64,000 bases of DNA from Acinetobacter pullicarnis (GTDB lineage Bacteria > Pseudomonadota > Gammaproteobacteria > Pseudomonadales > Moraxellaceae), in NCBI RefSeq assembly GCF_006352475.1, contig NZ_VCMZ01000001.1, forward strand, positions 372,001 through 436,000, given 5' to 3'. The position numbers were made by a program, and so were the translations under genes. Every line of letters starts with the position of its first letter. Positions within the stretch are counted from its first letter, which is position 1. Shown piece by piece: positions 48,993-58,533 of the stretch. Below the pieces are notes generated by a model, which made no database searches, had not been told where the DNA came from, and saw only the letters and a program-made list of their open reading frames with translations.

Positions 48993-51900
48993 TCAGGATC
49001 AAGATAAATTAGATTCCACTGCAGAAATGCCGCCTCCAGCAGGTTTATTTGATCGAATTATTCAGTTTTCGATTAAGAATGCGATTTGGGTGATGCTATT
49101 TGTGGTGGCGTGGATTGCCATCGGGATTTGGAGTTATCAAAAACTGCCGATTGATGCCGTACCAGATATTACCAATGTTCAAGTACAGGTGAATACTCAG
49201 GCCAATGGGTTTACGGCATTAGAGGTTGAGCAACGAATTACTTATCCGATTGAAACAGCCATGGCAGGCATGCCAAAGTTGCAGCAAACACGCTCTATTT
49301 CTCGTTATGGTTTGTCGCAAGTCACGATTATATTTAATGAGGGGACCGATATTTATTGGGCAAGGCAGCAGATTAATCAGCGCTTGCAAGAAGCCCAAGA
49401 AGCATTGCCTGAGAATATTGCTCCCACCATGTCACCGGTGTCGACAGGATTGGGGGAGATTTACCAATGGGTGGTGAAGGCTGATCCGAAGGCGAGAAAG
49501 CCAGATGGACAGCCATATACAGCAATGGATTTACGTGAAATTCAGGACTGGGTGATTCGTCCACAATTACAACGAGTCGATGGGGTTGCAGAGGTTAATA
49601 GTATCGGTGGATACAATAAAACTTATGTGGTATCTCCAGATCTAAAGCGTTTACAGCAATTGCAAATACCATTGAGTGATTTGCAAACGGCACTTGAGTT
49701 GAACAATGAAAACCGCGGTGCAGGTTTTATGGAAGACAATGGTCAGCAGCTCACGGTGCGTGTGCCGGGAACCTTGAATAATGTTAAAGATATAGAAAAT
49801 GTTTCGATTACAACCAAAAGTGGTTTCCCCGTTCGGGTTGCCGATGTTGCAACGGTATCGATTGGGCATGACTTACGTACTGGCGCTGCCACTTATAATG
49901 GTGAGGAAACGGTACTCGGCATTGTCATGATGATGATGGGTGAAAATAGTCGTACTGTTGCCCGCGGTGTTGATACAAAAATTCAGGAGATTCAAAAGAC
50001 CTTACCCAAAGGGGTGGTGATTGAAACGGTGTACGACCGTACCGATCTGGTTGAACGTGCGATTGCGACTGTACAAAAGAATTTGGTTGAGGGTGCCATC
50101 CTCGTTATTGTGATTTTGTTTTTATTTTTAGGAAATTTCCGCGCAGCACTGATTACCGCCTGTGTGATTCCATTGTCGATGTTATTTACGCTGAGTGGCA
50201 TGGCACAACAACGAATTAGTGCCAATCTGATGAGCCTAGGCGCATTGGATTTCGGGATTATTGTGGATGGTGCGGTGGTGATTGTTGAAAACTGTATTCG
50301 ACGGTTAGCTGAATACCAGCATCAAGTTGGGCGCAAGCTCACCAAACAAGAACGCTTTAAGGAAGTATTTTTGGCGGCAAAACAGGCCAGACGTCCGCTT
50401 ATTTTTGGGCAATTAATCATTTTGGTGGTGTACTTGCCAATTTTCGCTTTGTCTGGTGTGGAGGCGAAATTATTCCATCCAATGGCGGCAACCGTGGTTT
50501 TTGCCTTGGTCGGTGCCATGATCTTATCGATTACGTTTGTCCCCGCCGCTGTTGCCATGTTTGTGACAGGTGAAGTGAAAGAGAAAGAAAGTAAATGGAT
50601 GTTGTGGTTGAAGCGTCGCTATGAAAATCTGCTCGATTGGGCATATCAGTTTAAATATTTGGTGTTGACGCTTGCGCTCAGTATTTTGTTTTTAACTGGT
50701 ATTTTAACCACGCAGATGGGCAGTGAGTTTGCACCGCAATTGAGTGAAGGTGATTTTGCAGTACAGCAAATGCGTTCACCAAGTACCGGTTTAGAACAGT
50801 CATTGCGGATGCAGGAAAATACCGAAAAGATTTTATTGCAAAAATTTCCAGAGATTAAATCAATCTTTGCGCGTACCGGAACTGCAGAAGTTGCGACAGA
50901 TGTGATGCCACCCAATATTTCGGATGGTTTTGTATTGTTAAAACCACAGAAAGAGTGGCCAAATCCATCTGAAAAACTTGAAGATCTTCGTACTCGTATG
51001 GAGGCGTTCTTGGAGACCTTGCCGGGCAATAATAGTGAGTTTTCACAACCGATTGAGCTGCGATTTAATGAGCTGATTTCAGGGGTGCGGAGTGACCTTG
51101 GTGTGAAAGTATTTGGGGATGATATGGATGTGCTGAACCGTGAAGCACAGCGTATTGCTAAACAAATACAGGAGGTTACAGGCGCTACTGCAGTCAATGT
51201 CGAGCAAACCAGTGGTTTACCTCTGCTGAATGTTGATGTGGATCATGCCTTGGCTGCGCAATATGGTCTTTCGGTCCGTGCAATTCAAGACTTGGTTTCT
51301 GCCAGTGTTGGTGGTCAAAATGTAGGGCAAATTTTACAGGGTGATCGTCGTTTTGATTTTGTGATCCGTCTTGATGATGTACAGCGCACCCCGCAACAAT
51401 TGGCAGTTTTGCCGATTCAATTGCCAAATGGTGGTTTGATTCAACTACAAGATGTCGCCAAGGTTGAGAATATCTTGGGGCTTAATCAGGTGAGTCGCGA
51501 AAATGGTAAGCGCCGTGTTGTGGTTACGGCCAATGTTAATGGGCGCGACTTGGGGTCTTTTGTTTCTGAAATTCAAAATAAGCTTGCAAAACAGGAGTTA
51601 CCAGCAGGTTATTGGATTGAATACGGTGGCCAATTTGAAAATATGGCTTCTGCGACGGCACGTATGCAGTTGGTCGTGCCATTGGCGTTGATTACGATTT
51701 TTATTCTGTTGATGGCGGTATTCCATAACTTTAAAGAGAGTTTATTGGTCTTTAGTGGTGTGCCTTTTGCGCTATGTGGTGGATTGGTTGCCTTGTGGCT
51801 ACGAGATATTCCATTGTCGATGTCTGCGGGGGTTGGTTTTATTGCGCTCTCTGGGGTTGCGGTGTTGAATGGTCTGGTGATGCTGACCTTTATTAAAGAG

Positions 51901-52188
51901 CTCCGAGAGACCATGGAAATCCAATCCGCAATTTGGTTGGGGGCAATTCTGCGACTTAGACCGGTATTGATGACGGCTTGTGTTGCTTCACTTGGCTTTA
52001 TTCCGATGGCTTTGGCCACGGGCACAGGTGCAGAAGTGCAACGTCCATTGGCAACAGTGGTGATTGGTGGGATTATTTCATCAACATTGCTAACTTTGGT
52101 GTTGCTGCCAGTGATTTATCGTTGGATGAATGAACCGAAAAAACCGAAAATCAAGGCACCATCAAAATCAAAAATAGCACCACTATAA
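48982..52188 (+). CDS. czcA: CzcA-like heavy-metal RND pump
   Basis: A 1068-residue proton-driven resistance-nodulation-division pump of the heavy-metal (HME) group, in the inner membrane. The proton-relay motif DFGIIVDGAV at 423-432 in helix 4 is the HME-RND mark. Two six-helix halves flank large periplasmic loops; the entry segment SYQKLPIDAVPDITNVQVQV near the start is typical. Substrates are Zn, Co or Cd by family (CzcA) rather than Cu/Ag (CusA), mainly because czcI and czcD flank it; the exact ion is inferred. Full length and intact. Confidence 0.93.
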   Translation: MGIDQDQDKLDSTAEMPPPAGLFDRIIQFSIKNAIWVMLFVVAWIAIGIWSYQKLPIDAVPDITNVQVQVNTQANGFTALEVEQRITYPIETAMAGMPKLQQTRSISRYGLSQVTIIFNEGTDIYWARQQINQRLQEAQEALPENIAPTMSPVSTGLGEIYQWVVKADPKARKPDGQPYTAMDLREIQDWVIRPQLQRVDGVAEVNSIGGYNKTYVVSPDLKRLQQLQIPLSDLQTALELNNENRGAGFMEDNGQQLTVRVPGTLNNVKDIENVSITTKSGFPVRVADVATVSIGHDLRTGAATYNGEETVLGIVMMMMGENSRTVARGVDTKIQEIQKTLPKGVVIETVYDRTDLVERAIATVQKNLVEGAILVIVILFLFLGNFRAALITACVIPLSMLFTLSGMAQQRISANLMSLGALDFGIIVDGAVVIVENCIRRLAEYQHQVGRKLTKQERFKEVFLAAKQARRPLIFGQLIILVVYLPIFALSGVEAKLFHPMAATVVFALVGAMILSITFVPAAVAMFVTGEVKEKESKWMLWLKRRYENLLDWAYQFKYLVLTLALSILFLTGILTTQMGSEFAPQLSEGDFAVQQMRSPSTGLEQSLRMQENTEKILLQKFPEIKSIFARTGTAEVATDVMPPNISDGFVLLKPQKEWPNPSEKLEDLRTRMEAFLETLPGNNSEFSQPIELRFNELISGVRSDLGVKVFGDDMDVLNREAQRIAKQIQEVTGATAVNVEQTSGLPLLNVDVDHALAAQYGLSVRAIQDLVSASVGGQNVGQILQGDRRFDFVIRLDDVQRTPQQLAVLPIQLPNGGLIQLQDVAKVENILGLNQVSRENGKRRVVVTANVNGRDLGSFVSEIQNKLAKQELPAGYWIEYGGQFENMASATARMQLVVPLALITIFILLMAVFHNFKESLLVFSGVPFALCGGLVALWLRDIPLSMSAGVGFIALSGVAVLNGLVMLTFIKELRETMEIQSAIWLGAILRLRPVLMTACVASLGFIPMALATGTGAEVQRPLATVVIGGIISSTLLTLVLLPVIYRWMNEPKKPKIKAPSKSKIAPL

Positions 52189-52296
52189 GGGTGCTGCGCA
52201 TAACGGATTGCGATCTGTTATGCGCTGATTACTTTAAAAAAAGTGTATGGCGATTTTATTAATAAGACCAAGCCATGCAGGATGAGGAGATGACTG

Positions 52297-53211
52297 ATGA
52301 GTGGACAACATGAGCATAGCCATGCTGTAGTCACCAAAACCAATATTAAAAAACTAACCTTCGCTTTAATCATGACTGCAAGCTTTTTAGTGGTCGAAGT
52401 TGTTGCGGGCATCATGACGCAAAGTTTGGCGCTCCTGTCGGATGCAGCGCATATGTTTACCGATGCTGCTGCGCTAGCAATCGCATTGGTTGCGATTAAG
52501 GTGGCACAACGCCCAGCAGACAATAAGCGTACCTTTGGTTATCAACGTTTTGAGATTTTGGCGGCTTTATTTAATGCATCCATGCTGTTTATGGTGGCGA
52601 TGTATATTTTATATGAAGCTTATCAACGGATTAACAATCCACCTGAGATTCAAAGTATCGGCATGTTAGTCGTGGCAACATTGGGGCTGATGATTAATTT
52701 AATCTCAATGAAAATGCTGTATTCAAATTCAAAAGAAAGTTTAAATATTAAGGGTGCCTATTTAGAGGTGCTGAGTGATGCTTTGGGCTCAGTGGGCGTT
52801 ATTATTGGTGCGATTACCATTTACTTTACCCAGTGGTATTGGGTCGATACGGTGATTGCGGTGTTAATCGGTTTTTGGGTGTTGCCACGAACTTGGATTT
52901 TATTAAAACAAAGTATCAATATTTTATTGGAAGGTGTGCCAGATGAAATTGATATCGAAAAGCTCCGCCTCGATATTTTAGCGTTAACCGGAGTGGAAAG
53001 TATTCACCAATTAAAAATCTGGGCCATTAGTTCTAAGAATATTCATTTGACCGTACATTTGTATGCGCCACAGGTAGACCGCACTGATTTACATCGGGCG
53101 GCATTTGATATGTTGTCACATCAATATGCGATTACAGAAATGACGCTGCAAATCGAAGATCGTGATTGTATTGAAGAATATGAGCAACGACATCAAGCAC
53201 AAAAAATATAA
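52297..53211 (+). CDS. czcD: CzcD-like cation diffusion facilitator
   Basis: A 304-residue CDF exporter with six helices. A short His-rich start (MSGQHEHSHAV) precedes helix 1. Helix 2 carries LLSDAAHMFTDAAAL, whose Asp and His residues bind Zn. Helix 5 has YLEVLSDALGSVGV, with the second Asp. The C-terminal domain (~210-295, IEKLRLDILALTGVESIHQLKIWAIS) is the cytoplasmic dimer domain. It moves Zn/Cd/Co from cytoplasm to periplasm, where the Czc pump takes them out. It lies 108 bp after czcA with its own AGGAG. Confidence 0.93.
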   Translation: MSGQHEHSHAVVTKTNIKKLTFALIMTASFLVVEVVAGIMTQSLALLSDAAHMFTDAAALAIALVAIKVAQRPADNKRTFGYQRFEILAALFNASMLFMVAMYILYEAYQRINNPPEIQSIGMLVVATLGLMINLISMKMLYSNSKESLNIKGAYLEVLSDALGSVGVIIGAITIYFTQWYWVDTVIAVLIGFWVLPRTWILLKQSINILLEGVPDEIDIEKLRLDILALTGVESIHQLKIWAISSKNIHLTVHLYAPQVDRTDLHRAAFDMLSHQYAITEMTLQIEDRDCIEEYEQRHQAQKI

Positions 53212-53265
53212 GCAAAAACAGTAGATTCGAGCAATATGCTGCAATCAACAGCAAAGTGACAGCCA

Positions 53266-53299
53266 AAAAAATACTGCCTCATTGGGAGGCAGCATTTTT
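53266..53299. terminator. Terminator after czcD
   Basis: Stem CTGCCTC (53274-53280) pairs with GAGGCAG (53286-53292) on a 5-nt loop, A-run before and T-run after. It serves both czcD and the convergent small gene. Confidence 0.85.
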
Positions 53300-53347
53300 G
53301 AATGATTGGCTTAAGTATTGGGTCTGAATATTGAGTTTTATTTGTCC

Positions 53348-53692
53348 TTAGACATGCCACTCATTATGGCATTCTCTACATTTCCACTCTTTATTCGAAG
53401 ACATAAATGCCTGCATAGAAATTTTAAAATTGGGTAAATCACGCCAGAAGAAAAGACCGGCAATGACTGAAATACCAAAGACGACTACGGTAGCGATCTG
53501 TAGTTTAGGGCCAGTACCATTACCAAAGATCCACATGGTAATACTGGTCAGTGCTAGAAAGAGTAAAATAAAGATAGCTGGAATTAAAACGACAAGACTT
53601 TTAGGAACCACAGGGCGCGCTGTTGTGTCACTGTTGGCATTGGCAAGCGGCATGATTTTTGGACTTTGACATTTTGGGCAACGATATTGCAT
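53348..53692 (-). CDS. Zinc-ribbon small membrane protein
   Basis: A 114-residue protein of unknown function. CPKC (5-8) at the start and CREC (107-110, in WKCRECHNEW) at the end can form one zinc ribbon across the two termini. Between them are two hydrophobic helices (SLVVLIPAIFILLFLAL and IATVVVFGISVIAGLFFW), so both metal-binding ends face the same side. It is convergent with czcD; a link to metal handling is possible but not shown. Confidence 0.72.
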   Translation of the reverse strand: MQYRCPKCQSPKIMPLANANSDTTARPVVPKSLVVLIPAIFILLFLALTSITMWIFGNGTGPKLQIATVVVFGISVIAGLFFWRDLPNFKISMQAFMSSNKEWKCRECHNEWHV

Positions 53693-53766
53693 TTGAACTC
53701 CAGATCTTTAATTTCAATATAATTTTAGCCAATTATTATTTAAATCAAAAATTATAATCAATAAAA

Positions 53767-53799
53767 AAAGCCACTGACTTTAATGCGATCAGTGGCTTT
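53767..53799 (-). terminator. Terminator of the tRNA pair
   Basis: Stem AAAGCCACTGA (53767-53777) pairs with TCAGTGGCTTT (53789-53799). On the minus strand it ends in TTTTTTTATT. It is just after tRNA-Glu. Confidence 0.9.
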
Positions 53800-53807
53800 C
53801 TGTAATT

Positions 53808-53883
53808 TGGCGTCCCTACGGGGATTCGAACCCCGGTTACCGCCGTGAAAGGGCGATGTCCTAGGCCTCTAGACGATAGGGAC
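53808..53883 (-). tRNA. tRNA-Glu (TTC)
   Basis: A 76-nt tRNA with acceptor GTCCCTA pairing with TAGGGAC, anticodon loop CTTTCAC (TTC), T-arm GGTTCGAATCC and encoded CCA. It lies 31 nt from tRNA-Ala on the same strand, and gltX, the enzyme that charges it, is just upstream. Confidence 0.97.
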
Positions 53884-53914
53884 GGATCGAGGCATTAGCA
53901 ACACAGGTTGAGGA

Positions 53915-53990
53915 TGGTGGAGCCAAGCAGGATCGAACTGCTGACCTCTACAATGCCATTGTAGCGCTCTACCAACTGAGCTATGGCCCC
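53915..53990 (-). tRNA. tRNA-Ala (GGC)
   Basis: A 76-nt tRNA. Acceptor GGGGCCA pairs with TGGCTCC, anticodon loop ATGGCAT (GGC), T-arm TTCGATC and encoded CCA. It complements the TGC alanine tRNA of the rRNA operon. Confidence 0.97.
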
Positions 53991-54047
53991 AGTCTGTGTG
54001 TGCGCAATTCTAGGATGATTGTACACACACGTCAATAAAAAACTTAA

Positions 54048-55556
54048 TTAAGCTTCATCAATTGCGTTATTTTTCGGCAATTTAAGTGAATCATTCAGTT
54101 TTTCCCAGATTTTTAGTTCTTTTTTACTCGGTCCACCAACAATAGACAGTGCATGACGTAATCGTGCAAAGCTTAAATCAGGACCAATGGTGACCATCGA
54201 TTGCATGACTGGCGTTGAGCTGGTTGAACCTGCAATCGCAATAAAAAAGCTTGGCATAAAGTCACGTAGCTTGATTTCCATCTGGGTTGCCAGATCCATT
54301 AATGTTTGACTAACGGTATCGTTATTCCAACTCATTAAGCTTTCAAGGCGCCAAATTGCAAATTGCAGGCTTTGACGAACTTGTTCTTCGCTCAGTTTTT
54401 TACTCTCAAATTGCGCTTTTTCAATGTGTGGAAATTGATTGAAATAGAATCCAGCCCAATTTACGGCTTCAGAAAGTAATTGAATACGCGGTTGAATTGC
54501 AGCTGCAATCTGTTCGAGCGTATTACGATCTGATTTCCATGTGAGTAAACGGTCAAGCAGCGCGGCAGGTGTTAGACCTTTAATCCACTGACCATTAAGC
54601 CAGTTGAGTTTTTCCACATCAAAAATTGGACCACCCAAAGACACACGTTGAATATCAAAATGTTCAATCATGTCATCTAAGCCAAACTGTTCACGCTCAT
54701 CAGGCATAGACCAACCCATACGACCCAGATAGTTCAACAGTGCTTCTGGGAAAACACCAATATCTTTGTAGTAGTTAATCGAAGTCGGGTTTTTACGTTT
54801 AGATAATTTAGATTTGTCTGGATTACGCAATAAAGGCATGTGACATAAGACGGGCATGTCCCAACCAAAATATTGATAAAGTAATTGATGTTTCGGTGCA
54901 GATGGAATCCATTCTTCGCCACGAATTACATGGGTAATTTCCATGAGATGATCATCAACCACATTGGCAAGATGATAGGTCGGTAAACCATCTGTTTTAA
55001 GCAGAATTTGCATATCCACTTGTGCCCAAGGAATTTCAACCTCACCACGGAGTAGGTCGTTGAATTTACATACGCCTTCCGTTGGAATTTTCATACGAAT
55101 CACATGCGCTTCGCCTGCTTCTAAACGGCGTGTGACTTCTTCTTGTGACAGTTTTAGGCCGCGGCCATCATAACCTGGCATTTCACCACGCGCTTGTTGT
55201 TCAGCACGCATTTGGTCAAGTTCTTCACTGCTGGCAAAGCAATAAAATGCATGGCCTTTTTCAACCAATTCCAAAGCATACTGTTTGTAAATATGCATTC
55301 GTTCTGATTGGCGGTAAGGGGCATGAGGGCCACCGATATCAGGCCCTTCTGACCAGTTTAGACCAAGCCAACGTAGTGAATCTAAAATCATTTTCTCAGA
55401 TTCAGGCGTTGAGCGAAGCTGGTCGGTATCTTCAATACGCAAAATAAACTCACCGCCATGCTGTTTTGCAAAGCACAAGTTAAATAATGCGATATAAGCG
55501 GTTCCAACATGTGGAAAGCCAGTTGGTGAAGGTGCAATACGAGTACGGACAGTCAT
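54048..55556 (-). CDS. gltX: Glutamyl-tRNA synthetase
   Basis: A 502-residue class I aminoacyl-tRNA synthetase. The HIGH motif reads HVGT at 16-19 ([10 protein letters not shown]), as in many GluRS. KMSKS reads KLSKR at 250-254. The Glu-binding [10 protein letters not shown] and the C-terminal helical anticodon domain are present. It charges tRNA-Glu, whose gene lies 165 bp downstream on the same strand after tRNA-Ala. Full length. Confidence 0.97.
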   Translation of the reverse strand: MTVRTRIAPSPTGFPHVGTAYIALFNLCFAKQHGGEFILRIEDTDQLRSTPESEKMILDSLRWLGLNWSEGPDIGGPHAPYRQSERMHIYKQYALELVEKGHAFYCFASSEELDQMRAEQQARGEMPGYDGRGLKLSQEEVTRRLEAGEAHVIRMKIPTEGVCKFNDLLRGEVEIPWAQVDMQILLKTDGLPTYHLANVVDDHLMEITHVIRGEEWIPSAPKHQLLYQYFGWDMPVLCHMPLLRNPDKSKLSKRKNPTSINYYKDIGVFPEALLNYLGRMGWSMPDEREQFGLDDMIEHFDIQRVSLGGPIFDVEKLNWLNGQWIKGLTPAALLDRLLTWKSDRNTLEQIAAAIQPRIQLLSEAVNWAGFYFNQFPHIEKAQFESKKLSEEQVRQSLQFAIWRLESLMSWNNDTVSQTLMDLATQMEIKLRDFMPSFFIAIAGSTSSTPVMQSMVTIGPDLSFARLRHALSIVGGPSKKELKIWEKLNDSLKLPKNNAIDEA

Positions 55557-55599
55557 AGTAGGCGAGATATCTGTTTATAAAATTAGCGTTATTATAACG

Positions 55600-55647
55600 A
55601 AAAAGCCCAATAGCTTAAGGCTTTAATTCAGCAATAAGCATTGGGCT
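55600..55647 (-). terminator. Terminator of the small secreted gene
   Basis: Outer stem AGCCCAAT (55604-55611) pairs with ATTGGGCT (55640-55647), with inner GCTTA/TAAGC. On the minus strand TTTTTCG follows. It lies between the small gene and gltX. Confidence 0.75.
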
Positions 55648-55678
55648 GGTAAATTCATTGAAGAATTAATTTAGCGCA

Positions 55679-55996
55679 TTAAGAACTTTGTTGTTGAAAC
55701 AAGCTCTGCAGGATGCGAGAAAAACGTTGATGTTGATCGGCAAGGAAGTTTTGGGTTGGTGCTGTTTTGATCGATGTGTAAATTTTTAACTGATCATTAT
55801 CGATGGTAAATTTATGCTCACCACGTTTTTGCTGTGACAATGCTTTTTCAATTGGTGTTTGTTTTTCAACAATAGCGATGGCGGGTGTAGGGTTGGTGGT
55901 TGTTTTTACAGTGTTTTTTAGTGTTGCAGCTTGAGCGGTGTGTAGACCTGCTAGGCTCAGGCTGAGTAGCAAAATTTTTAAAAATTGTATATTCAT
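55679..55996 (-). CDS. Small secreted protein of unknown function
   Basis: About 105 residues from the ATG at 55996, chosen because AGGGGA lies ~9 nt before it; the ATG at 56005 is directly against that site. A signal peptide (FLKILLLSLSLAGLHTAQA|AT) is clear. The mature part is Thr/Pro-rich, then contains EHKFTIDNDQLKIYTSIKT and a helical Gln-rich end (RFSRILQSLFQQQSS). I do not recognise it. Confidence 0.7.
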   Translation of the reverse strand: MNIQFLKILLLSLSLAGLHTAQAATLKNTVKTTTNPTPAIAIVEKQTPIEKALSQQKRGEHKFTIDNDQLKIYTSIKTAPTQNFLADQHQRFSRILQSLFQQQSS

Positions 55997-56391
55997 TGCG
56001 AGCATTCCCCTAAAATTGATTTTTTCTTTTTTCGCTCAATACTTTATCTTGAGCTATCGTTGTTAGTCACAAAAGATTGAAATCATAAGTTGTTCATTAC
56101 GAACAATAAAACGGACTAGATTGAAGCAATATTTTTATAGGTCTCAAATCACCCTAATTACATTTTTATAAAGATTATCTAAACAATATGTATAAAAATG
56201 TAATTTAATCATATTAGCATTTAATTAAGTAAACGCTATCATTTTTTTTGCAGTCTTTATAAATAAAAAATATATATAGATAAATCAATATCTTATATTT
56301 GGCTCTCATCTGCTATTGCGAGGCGTTTAAATTGCAGCAATGCGCGTTATTTCATATAGTGAAGCCAAATTGAGCTTGAAGATGAATAATT
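55997..56391. other. Divergent region before sbp
   Basis: About 395 bp of very AT-rich DNA between the small secreted gene and sbp. It must hold both promoters. No gene, strong hairpin or known operator is seen. Confidence 0.6.
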
Positions 56392-57411
56392 GTGAAAATA
56401 AATGTAAAAACGCTCGTAAGTGCAGTGTTATTGATAACTGGGTTGGCAACAACAACGACTGCAGTACAGGCTGCTGATCGTGAATTTTTAAACGTTTCTT
56501 ATGATGCGACACGTGAGTTTTATGACGAGTTTAATCAGTCATTTGGTAACTATTGGAAGAGCCGCACGGGTCATGCAGTGAAATTTAAACAATCACATGG
56601 TGGATCGGGAAAACAAGCGCGTGCTGTCGTGGATGGTTTGAAAGCGGATGTCGTGACGCTGGCTTTGGCAAATGATATTGATGAAATTGCTAAATCAGGT
56701 CAAATTGACAAAGACTGGCAAAAACAATTTCCTCATAATTCTGCACCCTATACTTCAACCATCGTCTTTATGGTGCGCAAGGGCAATCCCAAAAATATTA
56801 AAGACTGGGCAGACTTAGCACGTCCAGGCGTACAAATTATTACGCCAAATCCGAAGACAGGCGGCTTGCCACGTTGGATTTACTTGTCTGCTTGGGGCTA
56901 TGCTTTGAAACAGCCAGCGGGTAATGAAGCTAAGGCGCGAGAGTTTGTCTCGAAGATGTACCACAATGTGACCGTGATGGACCCCGCAGCGCGAGGTTCA
57001 ATGACTACATTTGCGGAACGCGGCATGGGTGATGTGTTGCTGACCTGGGAAAATGAAGCTTTAGTCTCAGTAAAAAACCAAGGTAAAAATAAATTCGATA
57101 TTATTTATCCTTCAATTTCTATTTTGACGGAGCCTTCGGTTGCGATTGTGAACAAGACTGTCGATAAAAATGGCAATAAATGGTTAGCGACGGGCTATAT
57201 CAATTATCTCTATTCGCCATTGGGGCAGGACATGGCCGCACGCTATTATTATCGCCCACGAAATCCACAGATTTTGGCGAAATATGCTGCTCAATTTCCG
57301 ACCTTAAAAACCTTTACCATTGATGATGTTTTTGGTGGTTGGGCGAAAGCACAACAAACCCATTTTTCCAATGGTGGTGTGTTCGATCAAATTTATAATG
57401 ACAAGCGTTAA
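56392..57411 (+). CDS. sbp: Sulfate-binding-protein-like periplasmic protein
   Basis: A 339-residue ABC-type solute-binding protein starting with GTG. The signal peptide ends TAVQA|ADREFLNVSYD. The body matches Sbp/CysP: YDATREFYDEFNQ, KQSHGGSGKQARAV, ADVVTLALANDIDE, GNPKNIKDW. In typical Sbp the ligand loop is NPKTSGGARW; here it reads NPKTGGLPRW, so the sulfate-binding Ser and one Gly are replaced. It may bind sulfate by another contact or prefer a related anion. No cysTWA transporter genes are adjacent. Confidence 0.82.
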   Translation: MKINVKTLVSAVLLITGLATTTTAVQAADREFLNVSYDATREFYDEFNQSFGNYWKSRTGHAVKFKQSHGGSGKQARAVVDGLKADVVTLALANDIDEIAKSGQIDKDWQKQFPHNSAPYTSTIVFMVRKGNPKNIKDWADLARPGVQIITPNPKTGGLPRWIYLSAWGYALKQPAGNEAKAREFVSKMYHNVTVMDPAARGSMTTFAERGMGDVLLTWENEALVSVKNQGKNKFDIIYPSISILTEPSVAIVNKTVDKNGNKWLATGYINYLYSPLGQDMAARYYYRPRNPQILAKYAAQFPTLKTFTIDDVFGGWAKAQQTHFSNGGVFDQIYNDKR

Positions 57412-57435
57412 ACCGATCACTTTAATCTAAGCTGT

Positions 57436-57467
57436 TAAAAAAACCTCTGATTCAGAGGTTTTTTTTT
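57436..57467 (+). terminator. sbp terminator
   Basis: Stem AAACCTC (57441-57447) pairs with GAGGTTT (57455-57461) on a 7-nt loop, with an A-run before and T-run after. Confidence 0.88.
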
Positions 57468-57593
57468 AGCAATTTGAAAAAATTGATGATTTTCTGATGA
57501 AAAGTAATATTTCAGTACAAAAAGTCATTTGGAGCTTTGTTAAAACAGAGTGATAATGCGTAGCTATATTTTGCTTGAATTGAATTTAAAATT

Positions 57594-58505
57594 ATGTCCC
57601 ATATTTCTGTATTACTACATGAAACTGTTGATGCTTTGCTTGCAGATCGCAATACAGGAATTTACATTGATGGGACCTTTGGGCGTGGCGGACATAGCCG
57701 ATTATTGCTTGCTAAATTAGATAAAAATTCACGAGTTTATGCATTCGATAAAGACCCCCAAGCACTGGCAACAGGTGCTGAACTTGAACAGCAAGATCCC
57801 CGTTTTAAAATTATTCATGCCAGCTTTGCTGATCTACAAATTGTGCTACAGCAACACGGTATTGAGCAGGTCGATGGCATTATGGCTGACTTGGGCGTGT
57901 CTTCCCCACAGTTGGATCAGGCAGAGCGCGGCTTTAGCTTTATGAATAGTGGTCCACTAGATATGCGTATGGACAATTCTCAAGGGCAAACGGCTGCAGA
58001 ATGGTTGATGGAAGTGGATGAAACTCATTTGGCCAACGTTATTTTTCAATATGGTGAAGAACGTTATAGTCGAAGAATTGCCAAAGCCATTAAAAATGCA
58101 GGCTATATGGCAACCACCGCTGAATTGGCCGAAGTAGTTAAAGTTGCCCATCCAAAATGGGAAAAGCATAAACATGCTGCGACGCGTACATTCCAAGCGA
58201 TTCGTATTGAAATTAATAAAGAATTAGAAGATATACAGCTTTTTTTACCACAGGCGGTAAACTTACTAAAACCTGAAGCACGTTTGGCTGTGATTAGTTT
58301 CCATTCACTGGAAGATCGCTTGATTAAGCAGTTTATTCAAAAGGAATCGACACTGCCAGAAGATCACTCTTGGGGCATGCCACAAAAAATCCAAGATACA
58401 CGCCGACTTAAAAAAATTGATCGCATTCGCGCCAGTGAGGCAGAAGTCAAAGAAAACCCACGTTCACGTAGTGCTTGGTTAAGAGTTGCTGAGCGACTTG
58501 CTTAA
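57594..58505 (+). CDS. rsmH: 16S rRNA (cytosine-1402-N4)-methyltransferase
   Basis: A 303-residue SAM-dependent enzyme that N4-methylates C1402 of 16S rRNA. Motif I is YIDGTFGRGGHSRLLL (~22-37). GPLDMRMD, GEERYSRRIAKAI and SFHSLEDRLIKQF are characteristic. No clear ribosome site is seen before the ATG. It is the first gene of the division and cell-wall cluster; mraZ, which precedes it in many bacteria, is not visible upstream. Confidence 0.96.
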   Translation: MSHISVLLHETVDALLADRNTGIYIDGTFGRGGHSRLLLAKLDKNSRVYAFDKDPQALATGAELEQQDPRFKIIHASFADLQIVLQQHGIEQVDGIMADLGVSSPQLDQAERGFSFMNSGPLDMRMDNSQGQTAAEWLMEVDETHLANVIFQYGEERYSRRIAKAIKNAGYMATTAELAEVVKVAHPKWEKHKHAATRTFQAIRIEINKELEDIQLFLPQAVNLLKPEARLAVISFHSLEDRLIKQFIQKESTLPEDHSWGMPQKIQDTRRLKKIDRIRASEAEVKENPRSRSAWLRVAERLA

Positions 58506-58533
58506 ACGGCAAAAACGGTTATAAAGGCTGAAC

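Noticed and set aside
57489..57560. An 18-codon frame before rsmH
   Set aside because: Too short and without a ribosome site or conservation evidence.
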